The notes beneath the pieces were generated by a model. That model saw nothing but the letters and a program-made list of their open reading frames with translations. It ran no database searches and had not been told where the DNA came from. A stretch of DNA of 40,930 bases from a virus: positions 1-40,930 of IMG/VR virus record IMGVR_UViG_3300044700_000293; one strand, given 5' to 3'. The position numbers were made by a program, and so were the translations under genes. Positions 7,679-18,130 of the stretch are shown in pieces (within the stretch, counting starts at the first letter, position 1; the number at the start of each line of letters is the position of its first letter).

Positions 7679-9052
7679 ATGAAAATTAGATCAGGCATTA
7701 TAGATTCAATAATAGAAACAGATAACCCTAATATTATAAAAGTTTTATCTGATAAGTGGGCGTTCCATGTGAATGGCTACCAATACACCCCCACCTACAA
7801 GCGGGGACACTGGGACGGAAAGAAGCGGTTCGTATCAGCGGCTGGCAAGTTCAAGACGGGAATGCTGGCAAACATTCTTAGAGATCTCAATCAAGTCGGT
7901 TGCACCCCAGAGGTTATCAAAGAACACGGAGAGGGACCCAAGCTAATTTTCAAGCGCAATATCAAAGAGTTCAAGCTCCATGATTATCAGCAGGAAGCTA
8001 TCAGTAAGGCATTGGTCGCTGAGAGAGCTATAATCAAGTCTCCTACAGGATCAGGTAAAACTTTAATTATGGCAGCAACTCTGACTGCCTTTCCGAAGTC
8101 TAAAATTACAATCCTGTTTGACGAAAGAAGCATTCTAACCCAGACGTATGAATACCTCACGCGAAAGTGTGGATTTAAGGATGTCGGAATAAACTTAGGC
8201 GGAGACTTCAAGGATGGGCGTATCATGCTCTCAACCGTGCAGAGCATTGATAAGATCCTAGACAGCCACCTAAACCAATCAGAAGTGTTGATGGTAGACG
8301 AAGTTCACAAGTTCTGCCGTGGGGAAATGACCGTTGCAGCCATCCAGAGCTTCCCCAATGCCCGCTACCGCTTCGGATTCACTGCCACCATGCCAGATGA
8401 CCGGATCGGAGAATTGACGCTTGTAGGGGCCTTTGGTGACGTTATAGAGACTAAATCAACTCAAGAGTTGATCGCTGAGGATAAACTGGCAAAGCCCATA
8501 ATACAAATGTTGGAGTATGAGGATGAGATATCAGAACAGGATTTGGACAGCGATTACGCTACTATCTACGAGAGGTTTATTATCACCTCCGAGAAGAGAA
8601 ACGGGATCATTTTCAGTTTGGCTGCAAAGATTGCTGAAGCCAATCCAGAAGCTAAAGTTTGTATTCTCGTCAAGAATCTTGAGCATCTTCAGACGCTGAG
8701 GAATGCCATACCTAACTCATTCACGTTGGAAGGCATCAATACCATTCACGAACGTAAGGAAGCTATCAAGGATTTCCTTGAATGTGATAGCGCAGCCTTC
8801 CTAATCGGAACCAAGGTATTGCAGACTGGCATCAATATTGAAGAGATTACACACCTAGTGAATGCCAGAGGTCTGAAAGATAAGATTCCAACTTTGCAGG
8901 GTCTAGGTAGAGGAATGAGAAAATCTGTTGGAAAAACCTCTGTAATGGTATATGATTTCTTTGATCACATTCCTTACTTGAGGGAGCATTCAAAAGCCAG
9001 AATTAGACACTATGAGGACGAGGGGCATGAAGTCTCTCGGATAAAACTATGA
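7679..9052 (+). CDS. uvsW: UvsW-like superfamily 2 helicase
   Basis: A 457-residue helicase. The N-terminal module has the UvsW signature GYQYTPTYKRGHWDGKKR (33-50). Then come Walker A SPTGSGKT (121-128), motif II DEVH (207-210), motif III TAT (235-237) and a C-terminal RecA domain with QGLGRGMRKS as motif VI (about 406-415). UvsW proteins unwind branched DNA and R-loops, helping replication-fork restart and the switch from origin to recombination-dependent replication. Length and order match T4 UvsW closely. The promoter 7 nt upstream implies a leaderless mRNA. The stop overlaps the next gene by 4 nt (ATGA). Confidence 0.88.
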   Translation: MKIRSGIIDSIIETDNPNIIKVLSDKWAFHVNGYQYTPTYKRGHWDGKKRFVSAAGKFKTGMLANILRDLNQVGCTPEVIKEHGEGPKLIFKRNIKEFKLHDYQQEAISKALVAERAIIKSPTGSGKTLIMAATLTAFPKSKITILFDERSILTQTYEYLTRKCGFKDVGINLGGDFKDGRIMLSTVQSIDKILDSHLNQSEVLMVDEVHKFCRGEMTVAAIQSFPNARYRFGFTATMPDDRIGELTLVGAFGDVIETKSTQELIAEDKLAKPIIQMLEYEDEISEQDLDSDYATIYERFIITSEKRNGIIFSLAAKIAEANPEAKVCILVKNLEHLQTLRNAIPNSFTLEGINTIHERKEAIKDFLECDSAAFLIGTKVLQTGINIEEITHLVNARGLKDKIPTLQGLGRGMRKSVGKTSVMVYDFFDHIPYLREHSKARIRHYEDEGHEVSRIKL

Positions 9053-9270
9053 AGAGAGCCGAAGACGTATTAGACAGCCTTTACAACTTCACTGAATCAC
9101 AGAAGATGAAGCTTGAAGCATTAGCCGCACAAATCAACAGTATTAAGAACGAAAAGATTAGCAAGGATACTTACGATACGTTAACTAACGTATTTCAAGA
9201 AGTTCACATGCTTCGGGATAATGTTACGATTAGGTTGTTGGCTAGTATGAAGCGTGGGGATATGCTCTAA
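9049..9270 (+). CDS. Small helical protein downstream of UvsW
   Basis: A 73-residue protein, entirely amphipathic helix with many Lys, Glu and Leu residues (MKRAEDVLDSLYNFTESQKM). It overlaps the UvsW stop by 4 nt, so it is translationally coupled to it. T4 also has a small gene right after uvsW (uvsW.1), but I cannot show homology. Its stop lies 3 nt from the end of the convergent late gene. Function unknown; a helicase partner is a guess from position. Confidence 0.6.
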   Translation: MKRAEDVLDSLYNFTESQKMKLEALAAQINSIKNEKISKDTYDTLTNVFQEVHMLRDNVTIRLLASMKRGDML

Positions 9271-9273
9271 CTA

Positions 9274-10464
9274 TCACCTCTCAACAATAGTAATATCCCC
9301 TGTTATTGTCGTAGCCGTAGTTGCAGATGATTTGTGCATCCAAAGCAAACAAGAATCGTTGTAAATTCTAATTCCAGGAGCTTGCTCTATTACATTTACT
9401 CCTATATTAGCCACTGGAGTTGAGAGATTTAAAACTGGTCTAGCTACGAACACAGATATAGCACCACCACCTAGGGAGGTGTTTAGAGTTATTGATTGAA
9501 CGGATTGAACACCAGAATCTCCTGCCGCTAGTTGGAAAAACACGACATTCCCAATAACTGGAGTTGCTGGGAACATATCGCCAGCAGTGTTGCTTAAGGT
9601 CGCAGTTCTAGAACCAACTCCTTTTGAGTTTGTGTAGGTGATTGTTGAGTTGCTTATGGTTCCTGCATTAGTGTTTGCTGTGGTAGTTAGAACTCCAAGC
9701 CAGCAATTCTCACCAGAAACATCACCGTTGCAATCTCTTGCAGGGAGTGGCCCAGGCATAGTTATTGTTTGAGCGGTTGTTGTAGTAACGTTTATTCCGG
9801 TATTAACCCAAAGAATATCCATTAAAGCAAAGTAATGCGGGGTCGTTGCGACTATTGCAGCTTCGGTAATGTATAAGTTCCCAGTGGTTGGAGTCCATAA
9901 AGGAATACATCCCGCATCCGTAGTTGAAGTTCCTGAGGTATTCCTACCCCCAGTTCCAGGAGTTCCAGGCGACCATGCGCCAGGGAAGCCAGTATCTTTT
10001 GAATAGCTATACCAGTATGCCGCCGCATCTGCTGCTGTTCCAACTTTATAAAAAGCTCTTGGTTTTCCTATAACTCCAGTATCTTCAGGTGAATTAACTT
10101 TTTTTCTTCCCACTGAATCAAATATATTCCAATCTGCACTGTCATTCCATATTAGGGAATCTCCCTGAGATAATGTGCAGTTGAATAATTTATAACCTGT
10201 TCCACCCACATCTTTTTGAACCGAAATAGTGTTTGCGCTAGTTGAGTTATTAAAAATATTTATTGATTTTATTCCACGATTAATACCCGTTCCGGGGGCC
10301 GCAGCTATTTCAGTTGAAGTGGCTGTAGTTATATTCCCCTGGGAATCCCCGGGGGTGAACGATGAAGATGTCACATCATTGTAAGATACAACATAATCCA
10401 CAGATCCTGCACTGCCTGTGGTTAATTTTAGAGATTTATTAGTAGAAGTTAATGCTATAGCCAT
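9274..10464 (-). CDS. Fibre-cluster virion protein
   Basis: A 396-residue protein, very rich in Thr, Ser, Gly and Asn with alternating beta patterns. It begins MAIALTSTNKSLKLTTG and ends in a beta-sandwich-like region (TTITGDITIVER). Residues about 170-200 hold a Gly/Thr-rich loop (SPGTPGTGGRNTSGTS). The composition matches phage receptor-binding or fibre-tip proteins. Its ATG directly abuts the stop of the 1557-residue fibre, so it is the last gene of the fibre operon and a candidate distal tip or collar protein. No enzymatic motif seen. Confidence 0.55.
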   Translation of the reverse strand: MAIALTSTNKSLKLTTGSAGSVDYVVSYNDVTSSSFTPGDSQGNITTATSTEIAAAPGTGINRGIKSINIFNNSTSANTISVQKDVGGTGYKLFNCTLSQGDSLIWNDSADWNIFDSVGRKKVNSPEDTGVIGKPRAFYKVGTAADAAAYWYSYSKDTGFPGAWSPGTPGTGGRNTSGTSTTDAGCIPLWTPTTGNLYITEAAIVATTPHYFALMDILWVNTGINVTTTTAQTITMPGPLPARDCNGDVSGENCWLGVLTTTANTNAGTISNSTITYTNSKGVGSRTATLSNTAGDMFPATPVIGNVVFFQLAAGDSGVQSVQSITLNTSLGGGAISVFVARPVLNLSTPVANIGVNVIEQAPGIRIYNDSCLLWMHKSSATTATTITGDITIVER

Positions 10465-13400
10465 TTAGAATCCGCCAAAACTTTGCGTTATTAATGATTT
10501 TGTCAATCCATCTGCTGGGGATGGTGCCCATGTAGTTCCATTATAGACTAAAGTATGATTCGTAGTTGGTGTAGCTGTGGATATTGATACACCTTGTAAT
10601 TTATTTGCATTCCAAGTTGCAACTCCAGATGGAAGGTTTAAGTAAGTTGTTGCTGATATAGATAGAGATGAGACGCTGCTAGTAATTAATCCGCTTGCAA
10701 CTCTTAAATTACCTATTCCTTGCTGAGTTAATACGGTATTACCAACATTTAGTGTAGTATTAACAGATACTGTAGTTGAGTTTATACTGTCTGAAGTAAC
10801 ACCGTTAGTTACTGTGATATCGTCAGTAAATAGCTGCCCCCCAGTCTCATGGTCGATATATAAACTTTTAGATGCATAATAGAATGCATCCGCAGCGTCA
10901 AACCCGTCAGATGTCCCATTAAGGAATTGAATTGCCCCTGGGACCGTTCCACCTGGGGGTGAGCCGCCTCCACCCCCTGTCTGATCTGTTGCGGGAACCC
11001 ATTTAGATCCATTCCACTTCAATACTGAGCTTAAAGCTGGGCTTGTAATTAATACATCCGATAACCCACTTAAAGCTGAAGTTGGAAGATTTCTATAAGT
11101 TGTGGCAGATAAAGTTGTTGCACTTAGAGTTCCAAAGAAGAAGGCTCCGGTAACGCTATCCCCTGAAGCATTAATATAATTATTGTTTAATGTTGTTAAA
11201 TCCCAATGGACAGCAGAAGCTAAATGTCCTGTTACAGTATTGCTAAGTTCTAGATTTGTAGAAGTTAATACAAAGTTGCTTCTTGAATAGGAAGTTACTT
11301 CAAATACGCCCGTTCCATTTAAACCTGTGACGCTTGGGAGATTCAGGTAATTTGTAGCACTAAAATTTGTTGCACTAAGGCCACCAAAGAAGAACGCTCC
11401 GGTAACACTATCCCCGGAAGCATTAATGTAATTGTTGTTTAATGTTGTTAAATCCCAGTGAACCGCTGAAGCTAAGTGGTTTGAGACTGTAGATGATATA
11501 CTTGCCGTGGAAGCTTGTAGATTGGTTACTAACGAGCTAAGATTGGTATTTACTGAAGTTAATACATAATTACTTCTTGAATACGAGGTAACTTCGAAGA
11601 CACCAGTTCCAGCTAGTGCAGATACATTTGGAAGATTTAAATAAGTTGTGGCTGATACAGATCCAAACTTACCCTGCCCGGATATGTTTATAGTTTGGAC
11701 ATTCTTAAATGTATTGCTAGAACTTTCATAAGATATCAAGTCTCCATTTACCAAGCTTGAAGCTAAGTTCATTCCAACGATATCATTTATTTCAGGAACG
11801 GTTTCAATTTTTACATAGATTGATCCATTAGGATTCTGAGCCCTTAGGACATATCCGACTGGGTGAGGCTCATATGGAGGTTGTGGTCTTACGTTGGATA
11901 GTTGGCCGTTTGAAGATACATACAGAATATCTCCTTCTGTAAATGCCGCAGTGTTTAATCCATTGCCTGCACCCCCTGTTCCGCTCAATACACCTTCAGT
12001 TATTATGTATCCAAAAGCATCATTTAGTATTTGAGATTGAGCTAATCCGAATACGTGATTAGATAATCCAATAGCTTCAGGGATATGATTATTAACTGAA
12101 GATAGAGGAGTTATTAGAGCATTGTCACCTGTTGCTCCCGTGATCGTTACTGGCGTCCCCTTGGGTATCGTCTGACCTGTGGTATTCTTTACATACTTTA
12201 CTACTGTTAATGTTTCAGTTGATCTAAATGCATTTGTTGCACTGAGAGCTGCTGACCATACTAGTGTTGAGCTTGGGAGATTTAGATAAGTTGTAGCTGA
12301 TACCGTTGAAGATTTTATGTCATCCACAAATAAATTTGTGCAAGTTATAGTTTCTGAGAAAACATCGGTAGTTGCACTTAATGTATTTAAAAGTATGCTA
12401 TCATTGAAATTGTTTACGGTAAATAGGGATGCATTGTCTGTTTCTCCTAGTGCGCCGCAAGGATCTATATATGCTAAACCATACACAGTCCCAGTGGCTG
12501 CTACAAATGTTGGCGGGTCTTCAGTTGTAGGGTCTACGGAAGGTCCAACCGCAGGATTAGCTATATATCTCCCTAATACTAAAGATGTTCCTGCTGCCCC
12601 GGTGGTCCCACTTCTAATTCCAGCAAGTGCAATTCTTTGAGTAAATAATGTAGCAGAGGGGTTGGCATCCCCAGTGATTAAAGCATTCGCACTAAACCAC
12701 AAGGAGCTTGCTACTGTCATTTGGCCCTGAGCAACTAGTGTTGGGCTACCGTAGTATATAAAATTTCTTCTTGGAGTGCTGAAGGGGAAAAATGCGTTTG
12801 TAGATACAGATAACGAGGATAATGCTGTTGATCTAAAATTTGTAGACGATAGGGTATTTGTAGAGTTAGTCCAAACGAGGCTGGGAGAACCTGAGAAAGC
12901 TCCACCATTATTAAATTGAATTTGAGTTGGGGATCCTCCTGCGGTTGCAGCAGCAGGGGCATCATAATACCAGCCATTGGTGAATCCTGGGATACCGCTT
13001 AAAAATATTAAAATATCTCCATTCTTCGGTCCAGGTTGAGTTATCCCAGATACGAGAGGATATCCTGAAAGTTGATTAGCATTCCAATATGGACTTGCAG
13101 AAGGGAGGTTTGAATAGTATTGTGCTCTAAGTGTGCTTGTTGCTAAATCATAAGTAAGCCCATCGTTACCGCTGAATACAGGAGAATCTATTCCAGGGTC
13201 ATAATTTATTTGAACATTTTTGTTTCCGCCGCCTGGAGTTCCCCCAGCTAGGCCAGTATCATCTGCTTGATTTGTCCATTTCTTTAGGCTGTTATCCCAT
13301 TTTAACGCTTGTCCACCTGTAGGGCCAGCTATTTGAACATCAAGCAAACCTGCTGACAAAGCTAAAGAACCCGACCAAGTATTGAAATTAGTTTTTGCTA

Positions 13401-15138
13401 AATAAGTTGTAGTCGCATTAGACTGGGTTAGATACTTGGAAGCTAGAGATTGTCCGCCTTCAAGCATTGTAGTAGCGCAAACTGTTGTTGAGGATACAGT
13501 AGGGGACTTTAATACAAAAGTGCTTTTATCGTAGATTAATCCAGCATCAGTATTGAATGTTCCTGTTGGATCTGCTTCAAAATATAGACCCCCAGGAGGT
13601 GGAGAGGTTATTGATCTTGTAGCTAAATTTCCTAGCTCAAGAGTTGTTCGCATTGCAGCAAAAGTTGTATCGTCTAATAAATTTCTAGCGTTAGGTGTAA
13701 GTGTAGTTGTTGTTGCTGTATTAGTCCCGGTAAAATAAATTAATTCGTTAGCTCCTGGATTTAAAGACGCTATGGACTGCAAGACTATATCACAAACTTG
13801 ATATTTATTAACTAAGGAAGTCCCACCTTCATAAATTGTCCCTTGAGCATAGACTTCACAAACATTGAATCGACCAGTCCCTGTCTCAATGTTCAACCAT
13901 GATTCGCTCCCCAACGTGGTTGAATTTATGATATATGGAATTCTTCCTGGCTGGTTAGGGAATGAATTTGTTTCTGCAACACCAGTCCAAATAAATAAGC
14001 CACCTGAATACTTTAAAAACGTATTGTTTGTCGTTGGGGCAATTATGTTTTCTAGATCCCCGCCAGAGTTACCAACTAAAATTGATTTATCAGTAATAGT
14101 TAAATTTGCTAAAGAAGTTAAATTCTCACTATATTCTTGTATATTTGTGCCAGGGACTAAACTAAGATTAGATCTTGCAGCCGCAGCGGATGAAGCTCCA
14201 GTTCCGCCATTAGTAATAGGCAATGAGCCACATACTTGATTGCTGGCTAAATTTACTTTACCTTGGGTGGATAAAGTGGTTAAGAATGCGTCTTTACCCT
14301 GATACTTATCTGATAGTAAAGTTCCACCTTCATTAAATCTAATTGCACAAACGTCACATACGTTGTTGATGGAATAAGTAGTTAGAATTTTTGTTGCGCT
14401 TGCGTAACTTAGTTCTGAATAAGTAACAAGCTGAGTTGTGCTATTAGTTATTGGGATTCTTCCTGGATCACTGGGGAAGGATGTTGAGCCTGTGCCTGTT
14501 CCGGTAACGGCACTCCAAGTAATTGACCCACCCTTGTAAACTAAATAAGTATCATTTGTCGTGGGCGCAGGGATATTATTTAATGTAGTTGGAGAGGTTA
14601 TTCCATCTAGATGAGTTAAATTTAAATTATTACCATCTATTTGATATTTACCTATTGCTGGAATACTAAGATTAGTCTTATTAAATGTAAAATCAGATGC
14701 TGTATCTAAATAAACACTATCTCCATCGTTAAACCAATGTGCTACGCCATCTGGAACTGGGGGTTCTGCATTGTTAGTTCCACCGTGATCATGGCTTAAG
14801 GGATTGGCACCATACCCAATCTGAACTGACCCGTCCCCAGCTAACCCCGGCTCAAGGAAGCTATTTGTTGGAGTCACTAAGGTTCTTATTACAGGATTGT
14901 TTGGATCAGTTAAAATTACTATTCCGGTTCCTGTGCCCGTGGATTGAACAGATAACACCCCGGTAAAAGATACGTTAGATTCAAAACCTAAATAATCAGT
15001 CGCACTTATTGAGCTTACAACTATGTTTACAGCAGAGAATGAGCCTAAGGAGCTAGCTTCAGCTAACCCTACAGGAATTAAAGTTCCATTCCTATTTTCT
15101 AACTGATAAACTAATGGATATTGCCCTTTCTCTGTCAT
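10465..15138 (-). CDS. Long tail fibre with S-A-T-x-Y-x-N-L-P repeats
   Basis: A 1557-residue fibre. The N-terminus (PLVYQLENRNGTLIPVGLAEAS) shares the pattern '...NG-x-P-x-x-LAEAS' with the 659-residue fibre, a likely attachment domain. The shaft is built from repeats of the type ISATTYLNLPS followed by ATWNA and GxxIS/T, and from N-x-YINASGDSVTGAFFFG units. Two adjacent 84-residue copies (about 11132-11640) are nearly identical. A domain of about 100 residues with TIPKGTPVTITGATGDNALI (roughly 1040-1150) resembles capped beta-domains found in phage fibres. The protein should reach the host surface. No lyase or esterase motif is visible. It starts 22 nt after the tailspike stop. Confidence 0.75.
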   Translation of the reverse strand: MTEKGQYPLVYQLENRNGTLIPVGLAEASSLGSFSAVNIVVSSISATDYLGFESNVSFTGVLSVQSTGTGTGIVILTDPNNPVIRTLVTPTNSFLEPGLAGDGSVQIGYGANPLSHDHGGTNNAEPPVPDGVAHWFNDGDSVYLDTASDFTFNKTNLSIPAIGKYQIDGNNLNLTHLDGITSPTTLNNIPAPTTNDTYLVYKGGSITWSAVTGTGTGSTSFPSDPGRIPITNSTTQLVTYSELSYASATKILTTYSINNVCDVCAIRFNEGGTLLSDKYQGKDAFLTTLSTQGKVNLASNQVCGSLPITNGGTGASSAAAARSNLSLVPGTNIQEYSENLTSLANLTITDKSILVGNSGGDLENIIAPTTNNTFLKYSGGLFIWTGVAETNSFPNQPGRIPYIINSTTLGSESWLNIETGTGRFNVCEVYAQGTIYEGGTSLVNKYQVCDIVLQSIASLNPGANELIYFTGTNTATTTTLTPNARNLLDDTTFAAMRTTLELGNLATRSITSPPPGGLYFEADPTGTFNTDAGLIYDKSTFVLKSPTVSSTTVCATTMLEGGQSLASKYLTQSNATTTYLAKTNFNTWSGSLALSAGLLDVQIAGPTGGQALKWDNSLKKWTNQADDTGLAGGTPGGGNKNVQINYDPGIDSPVFSGNDGLTYDLATSTLRAQYYSNLPSASPYWNANQLSGYPLVSGITQPGPKNGDILIFLSGIPGFTNGWYYDAPAAATAGGSPTQIQFNNGGAFSGSPSLVWTNSTNTLSSTNFRSTALSSLSVSTNAFFPFSTPRRNFIYYGSPTLVAQGQMTVASSLWFSANALITGDANPSATLFTQRIALAGIRSGTTGAAGTSLVLGRYIANPAVGPSVDPTTEDPPTFVAATGTVYGLAYIDPCGALGETDNASLFTVNNFNDSILLNTLSATTDVFSETITCTNLFVDDIKSSTVSATTYLNLPSSTLVWSAALSATNAFRSTETLTVVKYVKNTTGQTIPKGTPVTITGATGDNALITPLSSVNNHIPEAIGLSNHVFGLAQSQILNDAFGYIITEGVLSGTGGAGNGLNTAAFTEGDILYVSSNGQLSNVRPQPPYEPHPVGYVLRAQNPNGSIYVKIETVPEINDIVGMNLASSLVNGDLISYESSSNTFKNVQTINISGQGKFGSVSATTYLNLPNVSALAGTGVFEVTSYSRSNYVLTSVNTNLSSLVTNLQASTASISSTVSNHLASAVHWDLTTLNNNYINASGDSVTGAFFFGGLSATNFSATNYLNLPSVTGLNGTGVFEVTSYSRSNFVLTSTNLELSNTVTGHLASAVHWDLTTLNNNYINASGDSVTGAFFFGTLSATTLSATTYRNLPTSALSGLSDVLITSPALSSVLKWNGSKWVPATDQTGGGGGSPPGGTVPGAIQFLNGTSDGFDAADAFYYASKSLYIDHETGGQLFTDDITVTNGVTSDSINSTTVSVNTTLNVGNTVLTQQGIGNLRVASGLITSSVSSLSISATTYLNLPSGVATWNANKLQGVSISTATPTTNHTLVYNGTTWAPSPADGLTKSLITQSFGGF
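11080..11650 (-). repeat. Tandem 252-nt repeat inside the long tail fibre gene
   Basis: Two adjacent copies offset by 252 nt (84 codons); CCAAAGAAGAA begins at 11132 and again, with one change, at 11384. Each encodes VFEVTSYSRSN, HLASAVHWDLTTLNNNY and SGDSVTGAFFFG. The first copy in the protein carries an extra insertion after TNLSSLV. The high identity suggests recent duplication or conversion. Confidence 0.7.
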
Positions 15139-15160
15139 GATATTCTACTGTATATAGGGG

Positions 15161-18130
15161 CTACTGCTTCCAATCCCCGCTAATCTTAACCCCTGGATCA
15201 GCAAACTTCCATTGCCCATTAACTTTAACATAGGGGTCAGCTTGTTTCCAGGTATCATTTACTTTTATGTAAGGCGTAGTCGCAGTCTCAGAAACTCTAA
15301 ATGTTATATTTACATCTGGATTTAAATCTGGATCTGTGGTGCTGCTAGTTTGTTGTTGCAATATTTGGTAAATCTCATCAGTTATCTTAGCGTATCCTGA
15401 GAAGTTATAGTGAACTCCATCTACAAGATAAACACCGACTCCCGTTGGTGGCAAATAAGGAGTGATCCTTAGCGGAACTAATGTAGACGATAATGCGCTT
15501 GTGGTGTATAATCGTTCTTCTATACTAGAGAATGATCTCACTTTATTGTTAAATTTCTTTAAATAATCATTTAACAACTCAACATAGAATCCTTCATCTT
15601 CGTATAAAGGTAAAGCCCAAATATAATTTGTATAGCTTAGATCAACGTCTAGCCTGCTGGTGCCAAGTATTCCACCTATACCAGAGATTAAAGAGCTTAC
15701 TTCTGTATCAATTAAAGAATTAATTAAATTTAAATCTTTGTAAGGATTTACGGATGTAACCCCAAGAGTTGCAGTCACGCTATTTCGGTTATATAATCTC
15801 TCAGCAGTTTGAATTGGAACATTAGTTCCCAAGAAAATTATTACTGCTTTAAGATCAACATGCTTGTAAGCAGCACTTAAATTTAATATAGCGTCAGTTG
15901 CGAAAGTATTAAATCTAGCAAACATCTCATCTGAACTGCTAACGCTCCAATCTAAACGATTAAATCCTGCAACTGGGGGTGGCTCTCCCTGGGATTCATA
16001 TGTGGCGGATGTCCCCGAAACTGGCATAGTTCCACCATCAGCATACTTTATTATGTATACGTCTCTTTGCCCTGAATTTTGTCGCATCTTCCAGGCTAGC
16101 GTGCTCTCTAATGATGCTACCCCGGTTACGTAATAACCCCCGTAATAATTTCCTGCATGGACATTTAACCCAGGTTTTATTATTTCAAAAGTATTTGAAG
16201 ATGGAGCAAAAATATAACATCCAGTCAGTTCTGTGGGCATTGCAGAGTAATTAGTATTTACTCGGTCTGCAAATTTAGAATCATATCCTGCCGCGATTGA
16301 ATCTCCGATTATTACATAAACATCAGCAATAGAACTTCCCGCATAAGACGGAACTGTGGGTGCAAAATCTCTTGGTATAGGCTTGTTATACCAAACAAAG
16401 TAATCATCCTTATTTACATTAGTAAGAGTTTGATTGTTGATAGTTACATTAACGAAAGATACGTCATGGGGCCTATACTGTCTTTCCCTACCATTTTTTC
16501 CAAATAATTTATTATCCCTAATATAATTAAATTTACTATTTGGGTGTGAACTAACTGTAATATCTTTAAATATTATTCCTGATAACTCACCAAAAATAGG
16601 GCTGTAGTCGTAGTAAGGATATGGTCTTGGCCCAACATCAAACAATGGTAAATCAATAAGATTCTCTACTCTAATTCCAGAGAATATATGGTTTGTTACT
16701 GCTATTGAGCTGAAATCATTATAAAATGCTTTCCAAAATCTTTTTCTATCAGTAGGGGAAATTCCAAAGACAGCGTTTGTAAAACTTCCCTGTAAAGGAA
16801 CACCCATATAGTTGTAGGAGGGTGCTGAATAAATTCTGCAATCCATATCAACTGCGGAGAACCAATGATCATACTGATTACGATAATTATTATAATTATA
16901 ATCACCAAAGAAAGTTCTGAAGCAGCATCCAGCTAATGTCACAAAGTAGCATCCGCTAAGTAAGCAATCTCCTCCTCCTTGATTGCCACCGACATAAGTT
17001 GTATCGTCCGCTGTTTGCAGGAATGATCTTGTCATACTTGCATACTTATCTGCATCAGGGACACTCCAGTGATCTTTGATATGGAATCCATCCGTATTAG
17101 GCCATTGGGATATTAACTTTGTATTATCTACTAATTTAAAATTACAAGATCCAGCATACGCAATTGAGTTTACTATTGTTGGGCCGATTAATTTTATTGC
17201 GGATGGATCTACATAGGAAGCTGGCTCACTAAACCCGCTAAAAGAGTATATGGGACATCTTTTTAGCTTATCCTCATCAGTGACAGAAGGAGCTTCAAAC
17301 CCTACAGTGCCCCACCAATTATCGTAATAAGGTATGCCCGCATCTATCACTCCTGGTCCTGAGAAAGTTACATTGTATTTACCTCTTACGCTAAATGTTC
17401 CGTCCACGTAAGCTCCAGGGGCTAAGTATACAGTATAATTACTGTATGGGACATTTAATCTCCAGGTATACTCAGGACCATCAGAGAACCCTGGGCCGAG
17501 CAAAGAATCTAATGCTGTAGTTATAGCACTAAGTTCCCATATTCCTGCTGATACATAAAAATATGATGTTAAATTTCCTATATTCTGCACTGGGGGAGGG
17601 ACATCTATTGGATTTGCAAAAACATATAATGGGGTTGATAAATCATTATTTATATGAATAATTAATTTATCATATGCTTCAATTCCTGATATTTCTATAG
17701 CACTTGAATTTATAGTTGACCATTTAGCATTAAAATCTTTTCTATAAGGTCCAATATCAACTGAAGTTATATTTCCTTTTTTATACCCTACTCTTATTTT
17801 GCTTGTGCTATCTGTTCCGTAATTTAAATAATTGAATTGAGCCTCAGTTCTATCTCTCCAGAGGCTGTATGTATATTCAGGAACTCCTGTGACTCCATTA
17901 CCATAAACAGTCCATGCACTTTCAAAGGGTGCCCACGAATCAGGATCACCAGCTTTGTATACAAATGCCGCACTGTATTGAGATGCATTATCATTGTAAA
18001 CACTAACTTCAAATGCAGTAGAACTTACGTGAGAATAAGTAGAAAGTGCGGAATTTCTTATTGGGTAAGCATCAAGAAATAAAGGATTCTGGATGAAAGG
18101 ATTAGGATAAACTTGAATCATTTTCTGCAC
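15161..18130 (-). CDS. Tailspike with beta-helix glycosidase-like and SGNH esterase-like domains
   Basis: A 989-residue protein from GTG 18130 (overlapping the upstream stop as TAGTG); ATG 18121 is an alternative. Residues about 220-580 form a right-handed beta-helix like GH49/GH28 polysaccharide hydrolases. They include VYLAPGAYVDGTF (234-246), ISGxG-type turns, PNTDGFHIKD (344-353), and the acidic pair TADDTTY (373-379) before GGGDC. Residues about 600-925 look like an SGNH hydrolase: IIGDSIAAGY (nucleophile Ser611), IIFLGTN (764-770) and VDGVHYNFSGY (Asp904, His907). The end has three short KVNGxWK-type repeats. Inference: it cleaves and de-acetylates the host surface polysaccharide during adsorption. 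Confidence 0.75.
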   Translation of the reverse strand: MQKMIQVYPNPFIQNPLFLDAYPIRNSALSTYSHVSSTAFEVSVYNDNASQYSAAFVYKAGDPDSWAPFESAWTVYGNGVTGVPEYTYSLWRDRTEAQFNYLNYGTDSTSKIRVGYKKGNITSVDIGPYRKDFNAKWSTINSSAIEISGIEAYDKLIIHINNDLSTPLYVFANPIDVPPPVQNIGNLTSYFYVSAGIWELSAITTALDSLLGPGFSDGPEYTWRLNVPYSNYTVYLAPGAYVDGTFSVRGKYNVTFSGPGVIDAGIPYYDNWWGTVGFEAPSVTDEDKLKRCPIYSFSGFSEPASYVDPSAIKLIGPTIVNSIAYAGSCNFKLVDNTKLISQWPNTDGFHIKDHWSVPDADKYASMTRSFLQTADDTTYVGGNQGGGDCLLSGCYFVTLAGCCFRTFFGDYNYNNYRNQYDHWFSAVDMDCRIYSAPSYNYMGVPLQGSFTNAVFGISPTDRKRFWKAFYNDFSSIAVTNHIFSGIRVENLIDLPLFDVGPRPYPYYDYSPIFGELSGIIFKDITVSSHPNSKFNYIRDNKLFGKNGRERQYRPHDVSFVNVTINNQTLTNVNKDDYFVWYNKPIPRDFAPTVPSYAGSSIADVYVIIGDSIAAGYDSKFADRVNTNYSAMPTELTGCYIFAPSSNTFEIIKPGLNVHAGNYYGGYYVTGVASLESTLAWKMRQNSGQRDVYIIKYADGGTMPVSGTSATYESQGEPPPVAGFNRLDWSVSSSDEMFARFNTFATDAILNLSAAYKHVDLKAVIIFLGTNVPIQTAERLYNRNSVTATLGVTSVNPYKDLNLINSLIDTEVSSLISGIGGILGTSRLDVDLSYTNYIWALPLYEDEGFYVELLNDYLKKFNNKVRSFSSIEERLYTTSALSSTLVPLRITPYLPPTGVGVYLVDGVHYNFSGYAKITDEIYQILQQQTSSTTDPDLNPDVNITFRVSETATTPYIKVNDTWKQADPYVKVNGQWKFADPGVKISGDWKQ

